Made by a program: the position numbers and the translations under genes. From a virus, in the IMG/VR virus record IMGVR_UViG_3300043420_000984, positions 1-64,000 of that record: 64,000 bases of DNA; one strand, written 5' to 3'. Below are positions 15,709 through 20,655 of the stretch, one piece after another. How positions within the stretch are numbered: the first letter of the stretch is position 1; each line of letters starts with the position of its first letter. Below the pieces are notes generated by a model. That model was given only the letters and a program-made list of their open reading frames with translations, did no database searches and was not told where the DNA came from.

Positions 15709-15797
15709 GGGAGTGTGATGTATGGAGCATCGTGGGTCTTATAAGCCCAAGTGGACCAGATTAGTCCCGTGTTAGGGTTCGATTCCCTACACTCCCA
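15709..15797 (+). tRNA. Class II-type tRNA, anticodon loop CUUAUAA (isotype uncertain)
   Basis: Acceptor GGGAGTG/CACTCCC is perfect and the T-arm is TAGGG TTCGATT CCCTA. The anticodon stem TGGGT/GCCCA encloses CTTATAA, so the formal anticodon is TAT. The variable region is long (hairpin GGAC...GTCC), which suits Leu, Ser or Tyr but not Ile. Position 9 may be missing. Confidence 0.6.
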
Positions 15798-15799
15798 TC

Positions 15800-15872
15800 G
15801 CTCCTTTAGCTCTCTGGTGAAAGCACTGTCCTCATAAGACAAGAAAGGTGGGTTCGATCCCCTCAAGGAGCA
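15800..15872 (+). tRNA. tRNA with CAT anticodon (Met or Ile2)
   Basis: Acceptor GCTCCTT/AAGGAGC, D-arm GCTC...AAGC, loop CTCATAA. CAT may be elongator Met or a lysidine-modified Ile(AUA) tRNA; sequence alone does not decide. Confidence 0.85.
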
Positions 15873-15875
15873 CCT

Positions 15876-15960
15876 GGGACGGTGGCGGAATTGGTAGACG
15901 CACCAGACTTAAAATCTGTTGAATGTAACATTCGTGAGGGTTCAAGTCCCTCGCGTCCCA
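15876..15960 (+). tRNA. tRNA-Leu(TAA)
   Basis: Class II tRNA with loop CTTAAAA, long variable arm TGTAACATTCG, T-arm GAGGG TTCAAGT CCCTC and acceptor GGGACG/CGTCCC. Confidence 0.92.
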
Positions 15961-15966
15961 TTGGGT

Positions 15967-15974
15967 TATAAATA
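15967..15974 (+). promoter_or_regulatory. T4-type late promoter TATAAATA
   Basis: Exact late consensus, 21 bases before the ATG of the HNH gene at 15996. Confidence 0.75.
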
Positions 15975-15995
15975 ACCTTGAGTTATCTAGAACCC

Positions 15996-16325
15996 ATGCC
16001 TTACAAAGATCCAAAAAAACAGAAAGAGTATCAGCGTGAATGGGCTTCCCAAAACAAACAACTAAAGTCAAAACAGACTGGTTGGTTGAAACGCAAAGCA
16101 ATGGTTGAAGCAGCAAAAGATAAACCTTGTGCTGCTTGTAATCAATCTTATCCTTCTGTTTGTATGGATTTTCACCACACAGATCCTACCGTTAAAGACG
16201 GCAGTGTATCTAAATTAATGAAATCTTCTTCTTATCAAAAATTACAAGAAGAGATTGACAAGTGTGTAGTTCTGTGCTCCAACTGCCACAGATTACTTCA
16301 CGCTGGACTTATTCCTGTTAAATAG
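15996..16325 (+). CDS. HNH endonuclease (homing type)
   Basis: 109 aa from ATG 15996 (MPYKDPKKQKEYQREW, a usual start for this family). Zinc-binding pairs CAAC and CSNC flank the HNH core: MDFHHTDP and CVVLCSNCHRLLHAG. Such free-standing HNH genes in phage tRNA clusters are usually selfish homing endonucleases. It has a consensus late promoter. A TTG six codons upstream is in frame but less likely. Confidence 0.85.
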   Translation: MPYKDPKKQKEYQREWASQNKQLKSKQTGWLKRKAMVEAAKDKPCAACNQSYPSVCMDFHHTDPTVKDGSVSKLMKSSSYQKLQEEIDKCVVLCSNCHRLLHAGLIPVK

Positions 16326-16349
16326 TAACAGGATATACTAACAAATGTA

Positions 16350-16631
16350 ATGGCAGTTTTCAGATACACCATAACAAGGAAGCATGTCTTTATTGACAAT
16401 GAACCTGTTTTGATGTATTATATTGAGAACATACCATTTGCATTTGATATTCTCGAAGAAGATCAAAAACACGACAAGTGGATCTTATCTGAAGCAGCAC
16501 TCAATCAAGAATATACTATGGAAGATATCTTCCGTTATTCCGATTATTTGATTGCTGAAGAATGCCACCCAGTATTGTTTGAATTAGACCTAGTAAATCC
16601 TGAAGTATTGCCAGATGAACCAGTTTCTTGA
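16350..16631 (+). CDS. Hypothetical protein upstream of cpeT
   Basis: A 93 aa acidic protein (VFRYTITRKHVFIDNEPVLM at the N-terminus). It overlaps the cpeT start by 17 bases, so the two are probably made together. No recognised family. Confidence 0.6.
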   Translation: MAVFRYTITRKHVFIDNEPVLMYYIENIPFAFDILEEDQKHDKWILSEAALNQEYTMEDIFRYSDYLIAEECHPVLFELDLVNPEVLPDEPVS

Positions 16632-17154
16632 ACTATTTGAAGGATCTTTTTCCAACAAGCGTCAAGCACAATCTCATCCTACTCGTTATGCTCATATCAG
16701 GGTACAACATCGGAAAATTTCCGATTATAGGTTCTATGGAGAACAATCTTACAATTACTTGCTAAATAGACCATATCGCCAGTTCGTAATTGAGGTGGTA
16801 GATGAGGGTAATGAAGTAGATGGAAACATCTACCGTCTCAAAAATTATGAGATTGAAGACCCTCAAAGGTTTGCCGAATGTAAAAATCTTGAACTCATCA
16901 CGGATGAGATCTTGACATACCGACCAGGGTGTGATAATATTATTAGGCAGACAGGACCCGAAACCTTCGAAGGTAAAAATGATACTTGCGAATGTTGGGT
17001 CATGCGTGGTACAATAAAGACCTACGTTCAAAACGAAGTTGTTCTCACACGAGACACCTATAAAGTTCTGGATCGTGGTCTCCACGCTGAAACCAATCAG
17101 AAAGTTTGGGGTTCTGATTGGGGAGCGTTTGAGTTCAAACGATTGCCTCTCTAG
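16615..17154 (+). CDS. cpeT: CpeT-like phycobiliprotein lyase
   Basis: A 179 aa protein of the CpeT/CpcT family: FEGSFSNKRQAQSHPTRYAH near the start, EQSYNYLLNRPYRQFVIEVV at about 44-63. Host CpeT/CpcT proteins attach or chaperone bilin chromophores on phycobiliproteins, and cyanophages often carry cpeT to adjust light harvesting during infection. This points to a phycoerythrin-containing Synechococcus host. The stop codon TAG (17152-17154) lies inside the following tRNA-Thr, where it forms bases 8-10 of the tRNA. Confidence 0.85.
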   Translation: MNQFLELFEGSFSNKRQAQSHPTRYAHIRVQHRKISDYRFYGEQSYNYLLNRPYRQFVIEVVDEGNEVDGNIYRLKNYEIEDPQRFAECKNLELITDEILTYRPGCDNIIRQTGPETFEGKNDTCECWVMRGTIKTYVQNEVVLTRDTYKVLDRGLHAETNQKVWGSDWGAFEFKRLPL

Positions 17155-17216
17155 CTCAGTGGTAGAGCACCCGCCTTGTAAGCGGGCGGTCATCAGTTCA
17201 AATCTGATGGGGGGCT
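17145..17216 (+). tRNA. tRNA-Thr(TGT)
   Basis: Stem CCCGC/GCGGG around CTTGTAA; acceptor GCCTCTC/GGGGGGC with two G-U pairs; T-arm ATCAG/CTGAT. Its first ten bases overlap the end of cpeT. Confidence 0.92.
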
Positions 17217-17280
17217 CTTGAAAGGTCTGGAAATGTTCGGATCTTTCATACGGATCGGGATCATCATATCCGATCCACTC
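17217..17280 (+). ncRNA. Hairpin spacer between tRNA-Thr and structured RNA A
   Basis: Two stems: GAAAG...CTTTC, and GGATCGG (17252-17258) with CCGATCC (17270-17276). Probably part of the tRNA-cluster transcript. No family recognised. Confidence 0.4.
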
Positions 17281-17376
17281 ATCACTTGCGCTGGAAAGAT
17301 AAACCAGAATGCCGTGATAAGATAGAGGGTAAGCCTCTGTTATATCCTTATGAGGTATATCACGCTTACTCCATCT
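17281..17376 (+). ncRNA. Structured RNA A, paralogue of RNA B, abutting tRNA-Ala
   Basis: Stems: ATCAC (17281-17285)/GTGAT (17314-17318); inner CTGG/CCAG; AGAGG/CCTCT (17324-17328/17334-17338) whose loop GTAAG pairs with CTTAC at 17365-17369, making a pseudoknot. All of these stems differ in sequence from RNA B at 18658-18753 yet still pair, while AATGCC and TTATATCCTTATGAGG are unchanged. Both copies end directly at a tRNA. Confidence 0.7.
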
Positions 17377-17450
17377 GGGGAATTAGCTCAGTTGGTAGTA
17401 GCACTTGCTTTGCAAGCAAGATGTCATCGGTTCGAGTCCGATATTCTCCA
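17377..17450 (+). tRNA. tRNA-Ala(TGC)
   Basis: Stem CTTGC/GCAAG around TTTGCAA; acceptor GGGGAAT/ATTCTCC; T-arm ATCGG TTCGAGT CCGAT. Confidence 0.93.
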
Positions 17451-17667
17451 TTGAGAGGCGACGGTCTCTCAAAGGGTGTGACAGAATAATCCTATGCGGT
17501 CATGCACGGGATAATGTATATTAGGATAGGGGTGGTGCCCGCTGTAATACTGGGAGACCAGAGTTGCAGAATCCAATACCAAGGAATCCGAAAGTTCTAG
17601 GAAACGTTACTATCAGTGCGACCTCCTAGTTGTGAGTATGATAGAATCTCACCACCCACAAACACAT
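17451..17667 (+). ncRNA. Unassigned structured region between tRNA-Ala and tRNA-fMet
   Basis: 217 bases with no gene. Visible pairings: TTGAGAG (17451-17457)/CTCTCAA (17466-17472), ATCCTA (17489-17494)/TAGGAT (17522-17527), CTAGG/CCTAG (17597-17601/17625-17629), and a long-range GGGTGGTG (17530-17537)/CACCACCC (17650-17657). The nested layout suggests a folded RNA. I cannot match it to RNase P, tmRNA or an intron. Confidence 0.5.
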
Positions 17668-17741
17668 CGCGGGATGGAACAGTCTGGTAGTTCAGCGGTC
17701 TCATAAGCCGCAGGTCGTGGGTTCAAATCCCACTCCCGCCC
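17668..17741 (+). tRNA. Initiator-type tRNA-fMet(CAT)
   Basis: GATGGAACAGTCTGGTAGTT and stem GCGGT/GCCGC around CTCATAA are typical of initiator tRNA. Position 1 (C) does not pair with 72, another initiator mark. CCA follows at 17742-17744, so the 3' end is encoded. Confidence 0.85.
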
Positions 17742-17747
17742 CCATTT

Positions 17748-17815
17748 CAAAATTCACTTTTTGATTCTATAAATTCGGGAAAAATTTTTCCGCCAAAAAA
17801 TCGCCAAAAAAGTTG
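17748..17815 (+). repeat. 70 bp dispersed intergenic repeat, copy 2
   Basis: About 80% identical to 5293-5362, with the same palindrome core (CGGGAAAAA / TTTTTCCG) and the same AAAAAAGTTG tail. Confidence 0.75.
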
Positions 17816-17824
17816 AGGGCAAAA

Positions 17825-17983
17825 ATGTCACTAATTTCCCAAAAAGACAGAGAAGTAGTAATTGCTGCTCTTGAAAATTACATCATGAAGATCAGATCTG
17901 AAAATCCTCAGGATGATCAGCGTATCTCTGAAATCAATGCTTTGCTCAATTGGGTAAAACTTGAATATCAGAAAAATCTCTAA
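17825..17983 (+). CDS. Small helical hypothetical protein
   Basis: 52 aa (MSLISQKDREVVIAALENYI at the start), between two tRNAs and right after the dispersed repeat. Coding-like base use, no known family. TTGAGGGC upstream may be the ribosome site. Confidence 0.55.
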   Translation: MSLISQKDREVVIAALENYIMKIRSENPQDDQRISEINALLNWVKLEYQKNL

Positions 17984-17989
17984 TATTAT

Positions 17990-18062
17990 TGGGGTGTAGC
18001 TCAGCGGTAGTAGCGGGAAGCTGTTAACTTCTAGGTCGCAGGTTCGATCCCTGCCACCCCAG
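17990..18062 (+). tRNA. tRNA-Asn(GTT)
   Basis: Loop CTGTTAA in stem GGAAG/CTTCT; acceptor TGGGGTG/CACCCCA; T-arm GCAGG TTCGATC CCTGC. Confidence 0.92.
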
Positions 18063-18085
18063 TTGCCAAAACGGCAAAAAACCCT

Positions 18086-18093
18086 TATAAATA
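18086..18093 (+). promoter_or_regulatory. T4-type late promoter TATAAATA
   Basis: Exact consensus 22 bases before the ATG at 18116. Confidence 0.7.
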
Positions 18094-18115
18094 AACACAC
18101 TAAAGGTCGAACATC

Positions 18116-18220
18116 ATGTCTAACTTCAGCAAGCAAATTGAAATCTTTATGGAAAGCGATTGCCGCTATTGGCATATCGCACAGTCCCTCCTGCTTGCTA
18201 ATAAGGATAAACGTATGTAA
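18116..18220 (+). CDS. Very short hypothetical protein
   Basis: 34 aa (MSNFSKQIEIFMESDCRYWH at the start). It is supported by a consensus late promoter upstream and a strong terminator 30 bases downstream, so it forms a complete small transcription unit. Confidence 0.6.
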   Translation: MSNFSKQIEIFMESDCRYWHIAQSLLLANKDKRM

Positions 18221-18249
18221 GACGTAATCTGAAAAAGCAAAAAAGCAAG

Positions 18250-18282
18250 GGGAGGGAAACAAAAAGTTTCTCTCCCTTTTTT
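18250..18282 (+). terminator. Rho-independent terminator
   Basis: 11 bp stem GGGAGGGAAAC (18250-18260) with GTTTCTCTCCC (18266-18276), AAAAA loop, then six Ts. Confidence 0.9.
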
Positions 18283-18299
18283 GTTGCCTGTGACAGTTT

Positions 18300-18560
18300 C
18301 CTAAGTGCCCACCCACTACCACCCAGAGATTGAAGCGGTGGTATATTACATAAGTCGGTGGGGGAACGAGACCCCAAACTGCCAAGTCCACTTTCGGAAC
18401 TGGCACAAACCACTTGCCCCGCAACGGGTTTGGTGGTATTCTTAAGAGGTGGTTGAGAGAGAAGATTAAAGGTGGTTTTCAACCACCCCGACAACTAGAA
18501 GCGGGGACATAAGGTTGATGTAAAAGTAATTACCATGCTCTCTTAACCACACACACGCAC
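18300..18560 (+). ncRNA. Unassigned large structured RNA region
   Basis: About 260 gene-free bases with strong nested pairing: CCCACC (18308-18313)/GGTGGG (18357-18362) enclosing ACCACC/GGTGGT; a 13 bp helix from 18449-18461 with 18538-18550 (one G-U); inside it GGTGGTT/AACCACC and CCCCG/CGGGG. It comes after a terminator and before tRNA-Lys. Not recognised as a known family; the phage-tRNA setting recalls large ornate phage RNAs such as GOLLD, but this one is smaller. Confidence 0.5.
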
Positions 18561-18582
18561 CTTGACAATCTAAACCTTTAAT

Positions 18583-18655
18583 GGGTCTGTTGCATAGCGG
18601 CTAATGCACCTGGCTTTTAACCAGTATATCGTGGGTTCGAGTCCCACCAGACCCA
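18583..18655 (+). tRNA. tRNA-Lys(TTT)
   Basis: Loop CTTTTAA in stem CCTGG/CCAGT; acceptor GGGTCTG/CAGACCC; T-arm GTGGG TTCGAGT CCCAC. Confidence 0.93.
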
Positions 18656-18657
18656 TT

Positions 18658-18753
18658 GCTACTTGCACTTGTCGATTAAACAAGAATGCCGTAGCAAGAC
18701 AGAGGCTATGTCCCTGTTATATCCTTATGAGGTATATCACACATAGTCCATAT
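18658..18753 (+). ncRNA. Structured RNA B, paralogue of RNA A, abutting tRNA-Tyr
   Basis: Stems GCTAC (18658-18662)/GTAGC (18691-18695) and CTTG/CAAG; hairpin CAGAGG/CCCTG whose loop CTATGT (18706-18711) pairs with ACATAG (18741-18746), a pseudoknot. Compared with RNA A, several helices have changed on both sides and keep pairing. The stretch from GTTATATCC to GGTATATCAC is identical to RNA A. Confidence 0.7.
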
Positions 18754-18835
18754 GGAAGGATGTCCGAGTGGTTAATGGAAACGGTCTGTAAAACCGTCGG
18801 CTCTGCCTTCGCAGGTTCGAATCCTGCTCCTCCCA
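18754..18835 (+). tRNA. tRNA-Tyr(GTA)
   Basis: Class II, loop CTGTAAA in stem ACGGT/ACCGT, variable arm CGGCTCTGCCTTCG, T-arm GCAGG TTCGAAT CCTGC; one acceptor mismatch. Confidence 0.9.
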
Positions 18836-18854
18836 CTTTATAAGTTTAATAACT

Positions 18855-18862
18855 TATAAATA
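18855..18862 (+). promoter_or_regulatory. T4-type late promoter TATAAATA
   Basis: Exact consensus 27 bases before ATG 18890 of the second HNH gene. Confidence 0.75.
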
Positions 18863-18889
18863 ATAGTGACACATTTTTGTTTCCCTACC

Positions 18890-19276
18890 ATGTTAAACTG
18901 TAAAACCTGTGGAATAGAACTGACTGAAGATAATACCTTCAGAAGGAGTGGAAGAAAAACAAACTTCCCAGTTGGATATTATAGACATTGTAAAAAATGT
19001 TATAATGCCAGCAGGTTAGGTAGAATGGTAGAAAACAAAAAGAAGCAAGTAGAATTTTTTGGTGGAAAATGTAAATTGTGTGGGTATGATAAATGCCATA
19101 ACGCACTTGAATTCCATCATTTAGACCCTACTATCAAGGAAGAAAGTCCATCTTCCTTGAGGCAAGTCACTGATGAACTTAGATGGAAAAGTGAATTGGA
19201 GAAGTGCATTCTTCTCTGTTCTAATTGTCATCGTGAAGTTCATGCTGGATTACATCCAAATTACTTGGCCCTATAG
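18890..19276 (+). CDS. HNH endonuclease (homing type)
   Basis: 128 aa from ATG 18890; a GTG at 18866 is in frame but close to the promoter. It has an N-terminal zinc knuckle (CKTCG and CKKC) and a C-terminal HNH core with CKLCG, LEFHHLDP and CILLCSNCHREVHAG. It is similar in its core to the HNH at 15996, so the two may be related copies. The last codons, GCC CTA TAG, lie inside the start of tRNA-Asp, and the stop codon is bases 8-10 of that tRNA. Confidence 0.85.
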   Translation: MLNCKTCGIELTEDNTFRRSGRKTNFPVGYYRHCKKCYNASRLGRMVENKKKQVEFFGGKCKLCGYDKCHNALEFHHLDPTIKEESPSSLRQVTDELRWKSELEKCILLCSNCHREVHAGLHPNYLAL

Positions 19277-19339
19277 TGAAGTGGTCTATCACGCCTACCT
19301 GTCTAGTAGGAATCTGGGATTCGAATTCCCATAGGGTCG
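19267..19339 (+). tRNA. tRNA-Asp(GTC)
   Basis: Loop CTGTCTA in stem CCTAC/GTAGG; acceptor GGCCCTA/TAGGGTC; overlaps the HNH gene by ten bases. Confidence 0.9.
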
Positions 19340-19482
19340 TTGGGAGTCAGTATTCTAACTCTCACGCATTCTTCAGAGGTTGCCAGTTTGCAGAAGAATG
19401 TTGTAGTAATAACTGGAATTGGGGAGGGATTTCCGCCCGATGATTTTAAATCATCACTTTGCGGGATACCCCCTCCCATCAA
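19340..19482 (+). ncRNA. Unassigned structured RNA before tRNA-Glu, with probable pseudoknot
   Basis: CATTCTTC (19367-19374) pairs with GAAGAATG (19393-19400); its loop holds CCAGTT (19383-19388), which pairs with AACTGG (19411-19416). Further on, GGGAGGG (19422-19428) pairs with CCCTCCC (19471-19477) around CCGC/GCGG and a GATGA TTTTAAA TCATC hairpin. The last unit resembles a shortened tRNA with a UUA loop but lacks D and T arms. It ends at the first base of tRNA-Glu. Confidence 0.5.
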
Positions 19483-19554
19483 GTTCCTATCGACTAGCGG
19501 TTAGGTCACCACTCTTTCAAGGTGGCAGCACGGGTTCGAATCCCGTTAGGAATA
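19483..19554 (+). tRNA. tRNA-Glu(TTC)
   Basis: Loop CTTTCAA in stem CCACT/GGTGG; acceptor GTTCCTA/TAGGAAT with a terminal G-U; T-arm CGGG TTCGAAT CCCG. Confidence 0.9.
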
Positions 19555-19558
19555 CCAA

Positions 19559-19632
19559 CGGAATGTAGCGCAGTTTGGTAGCGCATCTGTTTTGGGAACA
19601 GAGGGTCGCAGGTTCGAATCCTGTCATTCCGA
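19559..19632 (+). tRNA. tRNA-Pro(TGG)
   Basis: Loop TTTGGGA in stem TCTGT/ACAGA; acceptor CGGAATG/CATTCCG; T-arm GCAGG TTCGAAT CCTGT. Confidence 0.93.
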
Positions 19633-19635
19633 TTT

Positions 19636-19708
19636 GGAAACATAGCTTAGTTGGTAAAGCATTCGACTGATAATCGAAAGACCACTGGTTCGAGTCCAGT
19701 TGTTTCCA
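19636..19708 (+). tRNA. tRNA-Ile(GAT)
   Basis: Loop CTGATAA in stem TTCGA/TCGAA; acceptor GGAAACA/TGTTTCC; T-arm ACTGG TTCGAGT CCAGT. Confidence 0.93.
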
Positions 19709-19820
19709 CTATGGTGAACCTTAGTCCATCTGAGGAAGAAAGTTTTAGGATCTAGTCAATCCATAAAGACAAGTATTCCGATAAGGAGAATAAAGGTAGG
19801 GGGATGACTACCCTCTTTAT
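19709..19820 (+). ncRNA. Structured spacer between tRNA-Ile and tRNA-Ser
   Basis: CCATAAAG pairs with CTTTATGG, the latter reaching into the first bases of tRNA-Ser. Inside are TATTCC/GGAGAATA and GGTAG/CTACC hairpins. No gene; function unknown, possibly processing of the tRNA transcript. Confidence 0.4.
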
Positions 19821-19903
19821 GGAAGATTGGCAGAGTGGTTAATGCAGCGGTTTGCTAAACCGTGAGGGTAAAACCTCCGTTGGTTCGAATCCAACATCTT
19901 CCG
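19821..19903 (+). tRNA. tRNA-Ser(GCT)
   Basis: Class II, loop TTGCTAA in stem GCGGT/ACCGT, variable arm GAGGGTAAAACCTC, T-arm TTGG TTCGAAT CCAA, acceptor GGAAGAT/ATCTTCC. Confidence 0.93.
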
Positions 19904-19907
19904 CCTT

Positions 19908-20041
19908 GGAGGTTACGGGTCGGGTAGGCGGTTCAATTCCGTCGTCGAGTGGTCTCGGATGGGGTTCGATTCCCCTTGGAGTATGGCTACTAAAAACGAC
20001 TAGCGCAAGTCGCCCTGTGGGTTCAACTCCCACAACCTCCA
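19908..20041 (+). other. Composite tRNA-like locus with three T-arm motifs
   Basis: A perfect 7 bp acceptor, GGAGGTT (19908-19914)/AACCTCC (20034-20040), encloses 119 bases with three T-arms: GGCGG TTCAATT CCGTC, TGGGG TTCGATT CCCCT and GTGGG TTCAACT CCCAC. A class II-like variable arm, CGACTAGCGCAAGTCG, precedes the last one. No credible anticodon arm is visible. It may be a tRNA with an insertion, or remnants of several tRNAs merged by deletion. Confidence 0.55.
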
Positions 20042-20045
20042 ATTT

Positions 20046-20117
20046 GGCAGTGTAGTTCAGTGGTAGAACAAGAGATTCATACCCTCTATGTCGGTAGTTC
20101 AATTCTACCCACTGCCT
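20046..20117 (+). tRNA. tRNA-Met(CAT), elongator type
   Basis: Acceptor GGCAGTG/CACTGCC, D-arm GTTC...GAAC, loop TTCATAC with one stem mismatch, T-arm GGTAG TTCAATT CTACC. Confidence 0.85.
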
Positions 20118-20118
20118 T

Positions 20119-20189
20119 GTGTCGTTAGCCTAGTGGTAAGGCATCGGTTTGTGGAACCGACTAGATGGGTTCAATTCCCATACGGCACC
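20119..20189 (+). tRNA. tRNA-His(GTG)
   Basis: Loop TTGTGGA in stem TCGGT/ACCGA; acceptor GTGTCGT/ACGGCAC; T-arm ATGGG TTCAATT CCCAT. Confidence 0.92.
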
Positions 20190-20191
20190 CC

Positions 20192-20263
20192 GCCCTTATA
20201 GCTCAGTGGTAGAGCAACTCACTAGTAATGAGTAGGTCGTTGGTTCAAATCCGACTGAGGGCT
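20192..20263 (+). tRNA. tRNA-Thr(AGT)
   Basis: Loop CTAGTAA in stem ACTCA/TGAGT; acceptor GCCCTTA/TGAGGGC; T-arm GTTGG TTCAAAT CCGAC. An A34 threonine tRNA is unusual in bacteria. Confidence 0.88.
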
Positions 20264-20335
20264 TCTGAGGTCGCCAAGCGGTAAGGCAGCGGGTTTTGGT
20301 CCCGCCATTCGTGGGTTCGAATCCTACTCTCAGAA
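20264..20335 (+). tRNA. tRNA-Gln(TTG)
   Basis: Loop TTTTGGT in stem GCGGG/CCCGC; acceptor TCTGAGG/TCTCAGA; T-arm GTGGG TTCGAAT CCTAC. It follows tRNA-Thr with no gap. Confidence 0.92.
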
Positions 20336-20338
20336 CCA

Positions 20339-20410
20339 GTCGGGTTGGTCTAATGGTAAGATGCAGGTCTCCAAAACCTTGCGATGGGGGTTCAAATCCC
20401 TCACCCTTCG
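20339..20410 (+). tRNA. tRNA-Trp(CCA), mismatched acceptor
   Basis: Loop CTCCAAA in stem CAGGT/ACCTT; T-arm GGGGG TTCAAAT CCCTC. Acceptor GTCGGGT/ACCCTTC has two mismatches, so it may be decaying. Confidence 0.82.
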
Positions 20411-20413
20411 CCT

Positions 20414-20487
20414 ACTCTCTTAGCTCAGCGGACTAGAGCAATCGGCTACGAACCGATGTGTCGCAGGTTCAAATCCTGCAGAGAGTG
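20414..20487 (+). tRNA. tRNA-Arg(ACG)
   Basis: Loop CTACGAA in stem ATCGG/CCGAT; acceptor ACTCTCT/AGAGAGT; T-arm GCAGG TTCAAAT CCTGC. Last tRNA of the cluster. Confidence 0.93.
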
Positions 20488-20606
20488 TTTTCGCTAAAAA
20501 TATATGAAAGGTGATTGTACGTGGTCCGAACAGTTCGGATACATTTATATTTGTTGTAAGGAAATAGCCAAAATACTTATTATGAAAGACAAGTACCGAC
20601 CTACTG

Positions 20607-20614
20607 TATAAATA
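20607..20614 (+). promoter_or_regulatory. T4-type late promoter TATAAATA for the giant fibre gene
   Basis: Exact consensus 41 bases before ATG 20656. The 168-base leader (20488-20655) also holds a CCGAAC/GTTCGG palindrome, and TATAAT directly before the start codon. Otherwise I see nothing in it. Confidence 0.75.
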
Positions 20615-20655
20615 AATCCTAGGACAAAAGCTTAAACCGTAGGGTCAGTATAATC

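Noticed and set aside
17831-18424. 197 aa minus-strand frame across the tRNA/structured RNA region
   Set aside because: It runs over tRNA-Asn and strong hairpins on the plus strand; composition follows those structures.
19422-19478. Possible suppressor tRNA with UUA anticodon
   Set aside because: The hairpin GATGA TTTTAAA TCATC looks right, but only 57 bases lie within the acceptor and D and T arms are missing, so it is kept as a structured RNA only.
19987-20007. tmRNA-like tag frame (ATG GCT ACT AAA AAC GAC TAG) within the composite tRNA-like locus
   Set aside because: The tag would be far too short and unlike cyanobacterial tags, and the locus lacks the tmRNA pseudoknots.
19852-20055. Short open frames across the tRNA cluster
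   Set aside because: They are in-phase reads of repeated T-arm sequences, not genes.
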